Part shown: positions 38,006 through 46,580 of the stretch, piece by piece | Numbering within the stretch: position 1 is the stretch's first letter | Layout: each line of letters begins with the position of its first letter | DNA from: Nocardioides sp. J54 | GTDB taxonomy: Bacteria > Actinomycetota > Actinomycetes > Propionibacteriales > Nocardioidaceae | Direction of reading: 5' to 3' | Assembly: GCF_000519005.1 (NCBI RefSeq) | Contig: NZ_JAER01000029.1 | Coordinates: forward strand, 1 to 56,970 | Length of the DNA: 56,970 nt | The notes under the pieces: model-generated | The model's database searches: none | The model's input: the letters and a program-made list of their open reading frames with translations, nothing else | Told to the model about the DNA's origin: nothing | Position numbers and translations under genes: made by a program

Positions 38006-38267
38006 TCATCCCAATCGGGGGTGTAGTTGCGGCCTGAAGCCTCCGGTCTCGAGCAGTGACCTGGCGATGTAGTTCGTGAGGTTGCGGAAGCCGAGCGCGG
38101 AGCCAAGTAGGTGCTCGAGCCGGCCGTTGATGGCCTCGGTCGGTCCGTTGGATGTGCCGGGTCGGTCGAAGTAGGCCAGCACGTCGTCGGCGCGCTTCTT
38201 CAACGTGCGGCCCAGCTTGGTGATCTCGACCAGTGGCTTCGGCACACCGGTGCTGACCGAGGCGATC
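38006..38267 (-). pseudogene. ISL3-family transposase, C-terminal remnant
   Basis: The minus-strand frame encodes the C-terminal end of an ISL3-type DDE transposase: LGRTLKKRADDVLAYFDR, GTSNGPTEAINGRLEHLLGSALGFRNLTNYIARSLLETGGFRPQLHPRLG (listed as two blocks), including the final catalytic-domain signature NGPTEAINGR. The reading frame stays open to 38267, exactly where the IS3 element begins, so the IS inserted inside this gene. The N-terminal two thirds are not found beyond the other IS end, so a deletion followed. Confidence 0.8.
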
Positions 38268-38305
38268 TGAATTGCACTGGGTTTCGTTCCGCTTGATCAG
38301 TCAGG

Positions 38306-38626
38306 ATGGGAACGATGGCCAGGTACACGAACGAGATGCGTGAGCGGGCGGTCCGGATGGTGGCCGAGGTCCGCCCGGAGCACCCGCACGAGACGGCCGC
38401 GCTGCGGCACGTCGCGGGGTTGTTGGGGATGAACGTCGAGACCCTGCGGCTGTGGGTTCACCGCGCTCAGGTGGATGCCGGAGTTCGTCCCGGGACGACC
38501 TCGGAGGATGCTGAGGAGATCAAGCGCCTCAAGCGTGAGGTTGCCGAGCTTCGCAGGGCGAACGAGATCTTGAAGTCCGCCTCAGTGTTTTTCGCCAAGG
38601 AGCTCGACCGTCCCACGACGAAGTGA
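38306..38626 (+). CDS. IS3-family transposase OrfA
   Basis: A 106-aa helix-turn-helix protein: MRERAVRMVAEVRPEHPHETAALRHVAGLLGMNVETLRLWVHRAQVD, then a leucine-zipper-like region EEIKRLKREVAELRRANEILKSASVFFAKEL typical of OrfA. It binds the IS ends and, by frameshift or coupled translation with orfB, forms the full transposase. Start ATG at 38306, or 38315 (MARYTNEM). It overlaps orfB by 4 bp (GTGA). Confidence 0.92.
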   Translation: MGTMARYTNEMRERAVRMVAEVRPEHPHETAALRHVAGLLGMNVETLRLWVHRAQVDAGVRPGTTSEDAEEIKRLKREVAELRRANEILKSASVFFAKELDRPTTK

Positions 38627-39561
38627 TCCGCTACATCGACGAGCACAAGGATCAGTTCGGGGTCGAGGCCATCTGCCGGGTGCTGCGCCCGGCAGTTCGT
38701 GGGTTCATCACCGCCCGCGGCTACCGCGCCGCGAAGACACGGCCGCCCTCGGCCCGCCAGCTCAAGGACGAGCTTCTGGTGCCCGAGATCGTCCGGTTGC
38801 ACGCGGAGAACTACGACGTCTACGGGGTGCGGAAGATGCACGCCCTGATGCGACGGCAGGGCTGGGAGATCGGGCGCGACCAGACCGCGCGGCTGATGAA
38901 GATCGCCGACGTGCGCGGGGTGAAGCGGTCGAAGAAGGTGTTCACGACCAAGCCGGACCCGGCGGCGGTGAAGCCGGCCGACCTGGTCCAACGCCGCTTC
39001 CACGCCCCCGCGCCACGACGCCTGTGGGTTGCTGACATCACCTACGTCGCGACCTGGTCGGGATTCGCCTACGTGGCGTTCGTGACCGACGTCTACTCCC
39101 GGCGGATCGTCGGGTGGAACGTCGCTGCGACGGTGAAGGCCGACGTTCTCCCGCTGCAGGCACTCGACATGGCCGCCTGGGACGCCCGACGCGAAGGAGC
39201 CGCTGATCTGACCGGGCTGGTCCACCACGCCGACCACGGGTCGAACTACCTTTCGATCGTCTACACCGACCGGATCGGAGAACTGGGAGCGGAGCCGTCG
39301 ACCGGGACCGTCGGTGACTCCTTCGATAACGCCCTCGCGGAGGCGGTCAACGGGCTCTACAAGACCGAGCTCATCCGACGCCGGGGGCCGTGGCGCACGA
39401 TCGAGCAGGTCGAGCTCGCGACGCTGGAGTACGTGTGGTGGTGGAACAACCAACGCCTGCACGGGGAGCTCGACATGAGGACCCCGCTCGAGGTCGAGAC
39501 GGCGTACTACGCTGCCCAAGAATCATCCCGGCCGGCACTCGCTGGCCAAGGGAACGCATAG
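38623..39561 (+). CDS. IS3-family transposase OrfB (DDE integrase domain)
   Basis: A 312-aa retroviral-integrase-type transposase. The N-terminal HTH_21 region (YDVYGVRKMHALMRRQGWEIGRDQTARLMKIADVRGVKR) is followed by the rve core with DDE residues: Asp in LWVADITYVATWSGFAY, Asp in HHADHGSNYLSIVY and Glu in DNALAEAVNGLYKTELI, and the tail YVWWWNNQRLHGELDMRTPLEVE. The frame is complete with a GTG start overlapping orfA. Confidence 0.93.
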   Translation: MIRYIDEHKDQFGVEAICRVLRPAVRGFITARGYRAAKTRPPSARQLKDELLVPEIVRLHAENYDVYGVRKMHALMRRQGWEIGRDQTARLMKIADVRGVKRSKKVFTTKPDPAAVKPADLVQRRFHAPAPRRLWVADITYVATWSGFAYVAFVTDVYSRRIVGWNVAATVKADVLPLQALDMAAWDARREGAADLTGLVHHADHGSNYLSIVYTDRIGELGAEPSTGTVGDSFDNALAEAVNGLYKTELIRRRGPWRTIEQVELATLEYVWWWNNQRLHGELDMRTPLEVETAYYAAQESSRPALAGQGNA

Positions 39562-39610
39562 GAACGAAGCCCAGCGCGATTCACACTGGTCTTTGGAGCC
39601 ATTCTTTCTA

Positions 39611-39680
39611 TGTCGCGGTTTTGTGATCCAGAAACCCGTGTGAGGATGAGGCCCGACCGGGCCCGACTGCCGGCTCGCGT
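39611..39680 (+). repeat. Imperfect direct repeat, copy B
   Basis: Second copy of the repeat at 37776-37830, same orientation, with 2-bp and roughly 10-bp insertions relative to copy A. It starts 27 bases after the right end of the IS3 element and ends about 65 bp before the aldolase stop, so it marks the left edge of the catabolic genes. Confidence 0.55.
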
Positions 39681-39745
39681 CCAAGCGCGCAAGATTCGTT
39701 ATGACCGGGCGAGTCTTGGAACAAGAAAGAGCCCTCGTCAACGGA

Positions 39746-40759
39746 CTACTCGTCCTTGCTACGGCTAGCGAGGGTCAGGGCCATGTCGATGATCATGTCC
39801 TCCTGCCCGCCGACGAGTCCTCGGCTGCCGCACTCGGTCAGGATGTCGCGGACGTCCACCTCGTAGCGGGCGGCTGCGTTCTCAGCGTGCCGTAGGAACG
39901 AGGAGTAGACGCCTGCGTAGCCGAGGGTGAGGGTCTCGCGGTCGACGCGGACGGGGCGGTCCTGGAGGGGTCGGACGAGGTCGTCGGCGGCGTCTTGAAG
40001 GGCGAAGAGGTCGCAGCGGTGCTCGAAGCCGGACAGGTCGGCGACCGCGATGAAGGCCTCGATGGGGCAGTTGCCGGCGCCTGCGCCGTGCCCGGCGAGT
40101 GAGGCGTCGACGCGGGTGACGCCGTGCTCGACCGCGACCACGGAGTTCGCGACCGAGAGGGAGAGGTTCTCGTGGGCGTGGATGCCGATCTCGGTGGCGG
40201 GGTCGAGGAGGTCGCGGTAGGCGATCACGCGGTCGCGGACGTCGTTCATGGTGAGGCGGCCGCTGGAGTCGGTGACGTAGACGCAGTGGGCGCCGTAGGA
40301 CTCCATCAGCTTGGCCTGCTGGGCGAGCTCGGCGGGCGGGGCCATGTGGGAGAGCATGAGGAAGCCGGACACGTCCATGCCGATCTCGCGGGCCGCCGCA
40401 ATGTGCTGGGCGGAGATGTCGGCCTCGGTGCAGTGCGTCGCGACGCGCACGGACCGGACACCGAGGTCCCACGCGGTCTCGAGCTCGTGGATGGTGCCGA
40501 CGCCGGGCAGCAGCAGCGTCGTGAGTCGGGCGCGGTCGATCGCGTCGGCCGCGGCCTCGATCCAGGCCCAGTCGGTGTGCGAGCCGGGGCCGTAGTTGAC
40601 CGAGCCGCCGGCGAGGCCGTCGCCGTGGGCGACCTCGATCGCGTCGACGCCGGCGGCGTCGAGCGCGGTCACGATGCGGCGTACGTCGTCGGGTTCGATC
40701 CGGTGGCGGACGGCGTGCATGCCGTCGCGGAGCGTGACGTCCTGGACGAAGATCTTCAC
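39746..40759 (-). CDS. dmpG: 4-hydroxy-2-oxovalerate aldolase
   Basis: Cleaves 4-hydroxy-2-oxovalerate (or homologues) to pyruvate and acetaldehyde (or a longer aldehyde) at the end of meta-cleavage pathways. The 337-aa protein has the HMGL-like TIM barrel with [15 protein letters not shown] at 5-19 (metal and catalytic Arg/Asp), [15 protein letters not shown], the metal-binding [15 protein letters not shown] and the C-terminal communication domain including [17 protein letters not shown]. Its start overlaps the stop of the acetaldehyde dehydrogenase gene by 4 bp, the normal pairing for this channelling complex. The aldehyde is passed directly to the partner. Confidence 0.95.
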   Translation of the reverse strand: MKIFVQDVTLRDGMHAVRHRIEPDDVRRIVTALDAAGVDAIEVAHGDGLAGGSVNYGPGSHTDWAWIEAAADAIDRARLTTLLLPGVGTIHELETAWDLGVRSVRVATHCTEADISAQHIAAAREIGMDVSGFLMLSHMAPPAELAQQAKLMESYGAHCVYVTDSSGRLTMNDVRDRVIAYRDLLDPATEIGIHAHENLSLSVANSVVAVEHGVTRVDASLAGHGAGAGNCPIEAFIAVADLSGFEHRCDLFALQDAADDLVRPLQDRPVRVDRETLTLGYAGVYSSFLRHAENAAARYEVDVRDILTECGSRGLVGGQEDMIIDMALTLASRSKDE

Positions 40760-41706
40760 GAGAGAGCCTTCCCTGCAGCGACGCGCTCGGCCACCTGGAG
40801 GGCGGCCGACGTCATGATGTCGAGGTTGCCGGCGTAGGCCGGGAGGTAGTGCGCGGCGCCCTCGACCTCGAGGAACACCGACACCTGGTGGGTCGGCCGC
40901 TCCGCGCCGGGGGCGGTGAGTGTGTGGACCGGCTGGTCGGCCGGGATCTCGGTGATCTGGATGTCCTGCTTGAGCCGGTAGCCGGGGACGTAGGCCGCGA
41001 CGTCGGCGACCATCTTCTCGACGCTCTGCCGGATGAGGTCGTGGGTGTCGGGGTCGGGTGCGGAGACCAGGCAGAACACGGTGTCGCGCATGATCAGCGG
41101 CGGCTCGGCCGGGTTGAGGATGATGATCGCCTTGCCGCGCTCGGCGCCGCCGACCGACACGATCGCCGCCGAGGTGGTCTCGGTGAACTCGTCGATGTTG
41201 GCGCGGGTCCCGGGACCGGCCGACTTCGACGCGATCGACGCGACGATCTCCGCATACCGCACCGGCACGACGCGGGCGACCGCGGCGACGACGGGGATCG
41301 TGGCCTGCCCGCCACAGGTCACCATGTTCACGTTCGGAGCGTCGAGGTGCTCGTCGAGGTTGACCGAGGGCACGACGTACGGCCCGATGGCCGCCGGGGT
41401 GAGGTCGACCATCCGCTTGCCGTGCGGGGTGAGCAGGGCGGCGTTGTGCTCGTGCGCCCTGGCCGAGGTCGCGTCGAAGACGATGCCGATCTCCTCGAAC
41501 CCCGGGAGCGCGATCAGCCCCTCGACACCCTCGGCGGTGGTCGGCACCCCAAGGCGGGCTGCCCGGGCGAGCCCGTCCGAGGCCGGGTCGATCCCGACCA
41601 TGGCCCCCATCTCGAGGTGCTCCGCGGTGCGCAGCACCTTGATCATCAGGTCGGTGCCGATGTTGCCGGAGCCGATGATGGCGACCTTCGTTCGGGCGGA
41701 GGTCAT
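40756..41706 (-). CDS. dmpF: acetaldehyde dehydrogenase (acylating)
   Basis: Oxidises acetaldehyde with NAD and CoA to acetyl-CoA. The 316-aa protein has the Rossmann motif [17 protein letters not shown] at 10-26, [14 protein letters not shown], and the catalytic cysteine in [12 protein letters not shown]. Further family blocks are [33 protein letters not shown] and [29 protein letters not shown]. It precedes and overlaps the aldolase gene on the minus strand. The hydratase acting just before them is at 55866, 14 kb away on the other strand. Confidence 0.95.
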   Translation of the reverse strand: MTSARTKVAIIGSGNIGTDLMIKVLRTAEHLEMGAMVGIDPASDGLARAARLGVPTTAEGVEGLIALPGFEEIGIVFDATSARAHEHNAALLTPHGKRMVDLTPAAIGPYVVPSVNLDEHLDAPNVNMVTCGGQATIPVVAAVARVVPVRYAEIVASIASKSAGPGTRANIDEFTETTSAAIVSVGGAERGKAIIILNPAEPPLIMRDTVFCLVSAPDPDTHDLIRQSVEKMVADVAAYVPGYRLKQDIQITEIPADQPVHTLTAPGAERPTHQVSVFLEVEGAAHYLPAYAGNLDIMTSAALQVAERVAAGKALS

Positions 41707-41776
41707 CTGTGAGTCCTCGGTTGTCGGTGTGGAGGCCTGGTCGGAGCCTGTGGGGTCCGCCGAGCAGATTCAGGAT

Positions 41777-43180
41777 TCAGCTGAGGGCGACGGGCTGGGG
41801 GAGGGGTACGGACTTGCCGGGGTTCATGATCGACAGCGGGTCGAAGACCTGCTTGACGCCCGCCATGAGGTCGAGAGCGCGACCGCCGAGCTCGGCCTCG
41901 AGGAAAGGAAGCTTGAGCAGTCCGATGCCGTGCTCGGCCGAGATCGTTCCACCGAGCTCAAGGGTGGCGTCGAGGATCGCCTCGAAGGCCCCGCGGGCGC
42001 GGATCCTGGTCTCGGGATCCTGGTCCTCGATGAGAACGATGGGGTGCAGGTTGCCGTCCCCCGCGTGACCGAAGGTGGCGATGGTGATGGCGTGTCGTGC
42101 CGAGATGGCTTGGATCTGCTCGATCAGCTCGGGAAGGCGGGAGACATTCACGGCCACGTCCTCCAACAGAGGCACTCCACGGCGTTCCAGTGCCTCGAAC
42201 GCAACACGGCGTGCGTGCAGCAGCATCTCGGCCTCCGTCGGGTCGGTGCTGCCGAACGTCTGGGTGGCGCCGGTTTCCTCGCAGATTCGGGTCAGGTCGG
42301 CGACCTCGCTTTCCACCAGGCCGTCCGTGGGCACCTGCACGAGCAGCAGCGCCGCGGCCGACGTGTCCAGATCCATCGACTGCCACTCCTCCACGGCGCG
42401 GATCGTGGTCTGGTCCATGATCTCGAGGAGCGTGGGCGGCTGAGCCCGGTCGACGCAAGCCACGACGGCGCGTCCGGCGTCGGCGACGTCGGCGAAGTAA
42501 GCCACGATTGTGGCGTGGCCCGGCTGGGATCGAGTCAGCCCGAGCGACGCGCCGGTCACGACTCCGAGGGTGCCCTCGGATCCGACGACGAGACTGGTCA
42601 GGTCGAGCCCCGCGACGCTCTTTGGAGCGGAGTGGCCGAACCGGACGAGGTCGCCGCCGGGCAGCACCATCTCGACCTCCCGGACCCAGTCCCGGGTCAC
42701 GCCGTACCGGACGCAGCACAGCCCACCGGCGTTGGTCGCCACGTTGCCGCCGATCGTGCAAAAGGCCGAGCTGGCCGGGTCTGGTGGGTACAGCAAGCCG
42801 TGGGGGGCCACGTGCTGCTTGACCTCAGCGGTCAGCACCCCGGCAGCCACCCGTACGCGGCGGTCCGCGGCGCGCAGGACCGGCTCGTTGCGCAGCCGGT
42901 GCGTCGAAAGCACCACGCAGCCGTCGAGGGCGTTGGCGCCACCGGTGAGACCGGACCCGGAGCCCCGAGGAACGACCGCGACCTGATGGTCGGCAGCGAC
43001 CTCGAGAATCCGCCGGACGTCGTCCACGTGGGACGGAACGGCCACGACGGCCGGAACACCGTTGTCGACCCACGGCGCCCGGTCGCGGCTGTACGCGGCC
43101 ATCACGTCGACGTCGGTCACCATCAGCGCCTCGTCGCTCAGACGAGCGCTGAGCTGCCGGATGAAGGGTTCTGGGGACAA
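41777..43180 (-). CDS. FAD-linked oxidase, GlcD/D-lactate dehydrogenase-like
   Basis: A flavoprotein of the vanillyl-alcohol oxidase/GlcD family (467 aa). The FAD-binding domain shows VAVVPRGSGSGLTGGANALDGCVVLST, LYPPDPASSAFCTIGGNVATNAGGLCCVRYGVTRDWV and LVVGSEGTLGVVT; the C-terminal domain has ATFGHAGDGNLHPIVL and AEHGIGLLKLPFLEAELG, which carry the conserved His residues. Family members oxidise 2-hydroxy acids such as glycolate, D-lactate or 2-hydroxyglutarate. The TTG start at 43180 has a GGAGG box 4 nt away; a TTG at 43243 would be longer without one. A 2-hydroxy acid from the unknown catabolic pathway is a likely substrate. It diverges from the first amidohydrolase. Confidence 0.82.
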   Translation of the reverse strand: MSPEPFIRQLSARLSDEALMVTDVDVMAAYSRDRAPWVDNGVPAVVAVPSHVDDVRRILEVAADHQVAVVPRGSGSGLTGGANALDGCVVLSTHRLRNEPVLRAADRRVRVAAGVLTAEVKQHVAPHGLLYPPDPASSAFCTIGGNVATNAGGLCCVRYGVTRDWVREVEMVLPGGDLVRFGHSAPKSVAGLDLTSLVVGSEGTLGVVTGASLGLTRSQPGHATIVAYFADVADAGRAVVACVDRAQPPTLLEIMDQTTIRAVEEWQSMDLDTSAAALLLVQVPTDGLVESEVADLTRICEETGATQTFGSTDPTEAEMLLHARRVAFEALERRGVPLLEDVAVNVSRLPELIEQIQAISARHAITIATFGHAGDGNLHPIVLIEDQDPETRIRARGAFEAILDATLELGGTISAEHGIGLLKLPFLEAELGGRALDLMAGVKQVFDPLSIMNPGKSVPLPQPVALS

Positions 43181-43260
43181 GGGGCCTCCGTTGCTCGGTG
43201 CGCATAGCGTCGGCGACGCGCTGCAAACGCACCCGAAACGCAAGGAGCGCGGATCTGTGA

Positions 43261-43291
43261 CGGGCCGATTTCGGCTGTGTTTCGTGGCCCG
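43261..43291. promoter_or_regulatory. Inverted repeat CGGGCC-N19-GGCCCG in divergent catabolic promoter region
   Basis: 6-bp arms (43261-43266, 43286-43291) in the 155-bp gap between the FAD oxidase (minus) and the first amidohydrolase (plus). The spacing would place the arms two to three helical turns apart, as for a dimeric regulator, but short GC arms in GC-rich DNA are weak evidence. Confidence 0.25.
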
Positions 43292-43335
43292 GACCTATGG
43301 TTCTCGTCACAACCGCACGGTCAGAGGAGGACCCA

Positions 43336-44751
43336 ATGTCGAGCCGCAAGGTCTTGCGCGGAGGCACCATCATTCCCGTCCAGGGCGACCTGCCGGCGGA
43401 GTTCGTCGGCGACATCCTGGTCGAGGACGGGAAGATCGCTGCGATCGGACCGTCGCTGGACGTCTCGGACATCCACGCCGAGTCAGTCGACATGTCCGGA
43501 CACATCCTGGTGCCCGGGTTCACCGACACGCACCGGCACATGTGGCAGTCGATCTTCCGTTACGCCGGCACCGACTGGGTCCTCGCCGATTATGCCAACG
43601 CGATGTGGCGGATCCTCGGGCCGGTGTTCGAGCCGGAGGACACCTACCTGTCGTTGCGGGTGGGCCTAGCCGAGGCCCTGGACGCCGGTGTCACCCAGGT
43701 GTACGACTGGAACCACAACGTCAACAGCCCGGAGCACGCCGACGCGATCGTCGCCGCGCACCGTGACTCGGGAGCCCGAGTGATCTTCGGCTATGGCCAG
43801 TCCTCCCACACGTGGGCGCAGATCCTCGACCCGGCGATCGGTGCCAGCATCGAGGCGCCGTCGGAGGACATCTACCGGCTCAAGGAGACCTACTACTCCA
43901 GCTCCGACCAGCTGCTGACCCTCGGCCTCGCCGCCCGGGGCCCCGAGTGCTCGCCCATGAACATCGTGGAACAGGAGGCGAAGCTCGCCGCCGAGCTGGA
44001 CCTGCGTAGCTGCGTCCACGTCGGCAACGGCAGCTGGGGCCACATGGGTCCCATCAAGACGATGCTCGGCGCCGGCTGCGACGGGTCCACCGTGACGTGG
44101 GTGCACTGCAACTCGGTCTCCGATGAGGAGTTCGACCTGATCCGCGACACCGGCGGCACCGTATCGTCCGCCACCGAGCTGGAGCAGCACATGGGCCACG
44201 GCCACCCGGCCATCGAGCGATGCCTCCAGCGCGGGATTGTGCCGGCGTTGTCCGTGGACACGTGCGTCAACGTCAGCGGTGACCTCTTCTCGATCATGCG
44301 GGCGGCGCTGTCGTCGGTCCGTGGCGACGTCCACCGGCGCCTCATCGAGGAGGGTGGCGACTCCGACCGGGTCCCCACCACCACCCACGACGTCCTGGAG
44401 TTCGGCACGCTCGCCGGCGCACGCGGCAACGGGCTGGGCGACGTCACCGGCAGCCTCGAGGTCGGAAAGCAGGCCGACATCGTCGCCATCGACACGCTGG
44501 CTCCCAACCTGATGCCCATGACCTACGCCGCCGGCTCCGTGGTGATGGGCGCCCACCCCGGCAACGTCTCCGACGTCCTGGTCGCGGGCAACTTCGTCAA
44601 GCGACACGGACGCCTGGTCGACCTCGACCTCGCCGACCTGGCGTCGAAGGCCGCTGACAGCCGGGACCGGCTCTTCTCCCGGGTCGGCGCGCACACAGGC
44701 GGCTGGATGCCTCCGCGGACCGAGCGCGACTGGCAGGCCACGCCCCAGTGA
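43336..44751 (+). CDS. amidohydrolase, TrzN/AtzA-type (metal ligands complete)
   Basis: A 471-aa metal-dependent hydrolase of the chlorohydrolase/cytosine deaminase branch. Metal ligands seen are His66 and His68 in GFTDTHRHMW, His228 in RSCVHVGNG, His257 in VTWVHCNSVS (proton shuttle position) and Asp308 in ALSVDTC. Family members deaminate or dechlorinate ring compounds such as triazines and guanine; the substrate here is unknown. The ATG at 43336 has an AGAGGAGG box; an upstream ATG at 43297 does not. It begins a plus-strand run of catabolic genes and is followed by a paralogue after 40 bp. Confidence 0.88.
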   Translation: MSSRKVLRGGTIIPVQGDLPAEFVGDILVEDGKIAAIGPSLDVSDIHAESVDMSGHILVPGFTDTHRHMWQSIFRYAGTDWVLADYANAMWRILGPVFEPEDTYLSLRVGLAEALDAGVTQVYDWNHNVNSPEHADAIVAAHRDSGARVIFGYGQSSHTWAQILDPAIGASIEAPSEDIYRLKETYYSSSDQLLTLGLAARGPECSPMNIVEQEAKLAAELDLRSCVHVGNGSWGHMGPIKTMLGAGCDGSTVTWVHCNSVSDEEFDLIRDTGGTVSSATELEQHMGHGHPAIERCLQRGIVPALSVDTCVNVSGDLFSIMRAALSSVRGDVHRRLIEEGGDSDRVPTTTHDVLEFGTLAGARGNGLGDVTGSLEVGKQADIVAIDTLAPNLMPMTYAAGSVVMGAHPGNVSDVLVAGNFVKRHGRLVDLDLADLASKAADSRDRLFSRVGAHTGGWMPPRTERDWQATPQ

Positions 44752-44791
44752 CCGCGGCCGCCTCCACCCACGAGCGATGGATCGGAGCGAG

Positions 44792-46237
44792 ATGACCGAC
44801 CAGCCACCCACCAGCCAGCAGGTTCTCGACCAGCTTCGCGAGCGGCCCGAGGCCGACCGGGCGATCCTCTTCACCGGCGGCACCGTCCTCACGCTCGATC
44901 CGAGGATCGGCGACCTCGCCAAGGGCGACGTCCTCGTCCGTGGTCGGAGGATCGAGGCAGTCGGGCCGGACCTGTCCGACCGGGCCGGCGACGCCGTCGT
45001 GGTCGACGCCACCGGCCGGATCGTGCTGCCGGGCTTCCAGGACACCCACCGCCACTGCTGGCAAGGCCAGATGCGCCGCCTGATCCCCGACTGCGACAAC
45101 AACAGCGCCTACCTCGTCGTGATGAACGAATGGCTCGGCACCGTCTACGAGCCGCACGACATCTACGTCGGCAACCTGATCTCGTCACTCGGCGCGCTCG
45201 ACGCAGGCATCACCTCGATGCTCGACTTCTTCCACAACCCGCGTACGCCAGAGCACTCGGACGCCGCCATCGAGGCGCTCACCGCGTCCGGCATCCGTGC
45301 CGTACACACGTCGTGCGGCCCGATCGCCGGCGAAAGCGACGGATCCTGGCCGGGTGACGTCGCGCGGCTGCGCGACCGGTACTTCTCCTCCGATGACCAG
45401 CTCCTCACGCTCCGCATGGGCACGATCGGCGCGGCGTTCGCCAACCCACAGATCGCTCTCGGCGTCGACCGGGTCCGCCACGCGCGTGAGCTGGGCATCT
45501 CCCTCACCTCCGACGGGATCGCCGGCATCGAGGCGTCCAACCGGGTCCTCGAGCTCGCCGAGGCGGGACTCCTCGACGAAAACGTCGCTCTCATCCACTG
45601 CCTGGACATCCAGCCAGAGGCCTGGCAGGCCATCGCTGACCACGGGGTCAACGTCTCCATCCCGACCACCTCGGACGCGACCATCGGCATCTGGGACTCG
45701 GTGCCCGCCGTGCAGAAGGCGCTCGACGTCGGCATCCGACCGAGCCTCAGCGTCGACGTCGAGGCTGTGCTCAGCCCCGACATGTTCACCCAGATGCGGA
45801 CCCTGCTGAACATTCAACGGATGATGGTTTTCGCACGGCGGCACGAGGGGGAGACCGACCACCCCGCGCCCCTCACCAACCGCGACGTCCTCGAGATGGC
45901 CACCATCGAGGGCGCGAGATTCAACGGGACCCTGGACCGCACCGGCACGCTCACCCCGGGCAAGCGCGCGGACCTGATCATGGTCACGGCCGACGACTGG
46001 AACACGCTGCCGCTCAACAACGCGGTCGGCACGGTCGTCACGGCCGCCGACACTCGCAACGTCGAGGCGGTCTTCGTCGACGGCCAGGTCCGCAAATGGG
46101 CGCACAGCCTGGTCGACCACGACCTTCGCCAGGTCCGCGAGCTCGTCGAGCGGTCGCGCGACTCGGTCATGCAGACCGCGGGGTTCGACCTCGACGTCCT
46201 GGAGCAGAAGGTCGGCTTCATGGCCAAGCCCCGATGA
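44792..46237 (+). CDS. amidohydrolase paralogue lacking one conserved histidine
   Basis: A 481-aa paralogue of the preceding gene. Ligands His86 and His88 (GFQDTHRHCW), the later His269 (ALIHCLDIQ) and Asp322 (SLSVDVEAV) are kept, but the segment aligned with RSCVHVGNG reads GISLTSDGIAG, with Thr239 where His228 is in the first protein. Either a different residue binds the metal or the chemistry changed. The N terminus is about 20 residues longer. The ATG at 44792 has a GGAGCGAG box. It overlaps the next small gene by 4 bp (ATGA). Confidence 0.85.
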   Translation: MTDQPPTSQQVLDQLRERPEADRAILFTGGTVLTLDPRIGDLAKGDVLVRGRRIEAVGPDLSDRAGDAVVVDATGRIVLPGFQDTHRHCWQGQMRRLIPDCDNNSAYLVVMNEWLGTVYEPHDIYVGNLISSLGALDAGITSMLDFFHNPRTPEHSDAAIEALTASGIRAVHTSCGPIAGESDGSWPGDVARLRDRYFSSDDQLLTLRMGTIGAAFANPQIALGVDRVRHARELGISLTSDGIAGIEASNRVLELAEAGLLDENVALIHCLDIQPEAWQAIADHGVNVSIPTTSDATIGIWDSVPAVQKALDVGIRPSLSVDVEAVLSPDMFTQMRTLLNIQRMMVFARRHEGETDHPAPLTNRDVLEMATIEGARFNGTLDRTGTLTPGKRADLIMVTADDWNTLPLNNAVGTVVTAADTRNVEAVFVDGQVRKWAHSLVDHDLRQVRELVERSRDSVMQTAGFDLDVLEQKVGFMAKPR

Positions 46238-46533
46238 CCGAGGCGCCGAGGCCGCGCCGGATCGTGCTCATGGCGATCGACGGCGACGACGACGCGGCGA
46301 TCGTGCGGCGGGCGCACGAGTCGTTCACCGCGATCCCCGGAGTCCGCTGTCTGTCGGCGGTCGCTCCGTCGTCCTGCGTGAGCGGCGAGCCCTCGCCGTA
46401 CTCCCATGTGTCGCTGTTCGAGTTCGAGGACGCGGAAGCTCGCCGCGCCTACCACCACCACCACGCGCACCGGGGCGCCCACGACCTGGTGCGCGCACAC
46501 CTCGCGTCGGTCCTGGTCCTCGACCTGGGCTGA
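46234..46533 (+). CDS. small Dabb-like alpha/beta-barrel protein
   Basis: A 99-aa protein starting MTEAPRPRRIVLMAIDGDDDAAIVRRAHESFTAIPGV, with a middle strand YSHVSLFEFEDAEARRAYHHHHAHRGAHDLVRAH. The beta-alpha-beta layout and the phrase FEFEDAEARRAYHHH...H resemble Dabb (stress-responsive alpha/beta barrel) and related ferredoxin-like dimers, some of which are cyclases, hydrolases or monooxygenases in aromatic pathways. The histidine run is notable. Translationally coupled to the second amidohydrolase. Function not assignable. Confidence 0.6.
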   Translation: MTEAPRPRRIVLMAIDGDDDAAIVRRAHESFTAIPGVRCLSAVAPSSCVSGEPSPYSHVSLFEFEDAEARRAYHHHHAHRGAHDLVRAHLASVLVLDLG

Positions 46534-46580
46534 CCCAGATCCATCCCAGCATCACCACTGACAGAGAGCAGGAGTTCATC

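Larger units (their letters stand above)
38268..39583 (+). mobile_element. IS3-family insertion sequence (about 1.3 kb)
   Basis: Bounded by terminal inverted repeats of 23 bp: 38268-38290 starts TGAATTGCACTGGG and 39561-39583 ends CCAGCGCGATTCA; 20 of 23 positions pair. It holds orfA and orfB in the usual overlapping order. The 3-4 bases flanking the two ends (gatc and cact) differ, so no target duplication is visible, in line with a later deletion on the right side. Both genes look intact, so the element may still be active. Confidence 0.85.

Noticed and set aside
37747..38106. A 119-codon minus-strand frame between the hairpin and the ISL3 remnant
   Set aside because: Ser/Arg/Pro-rich, no family features, spans the direct repeat; likely a chance frame.
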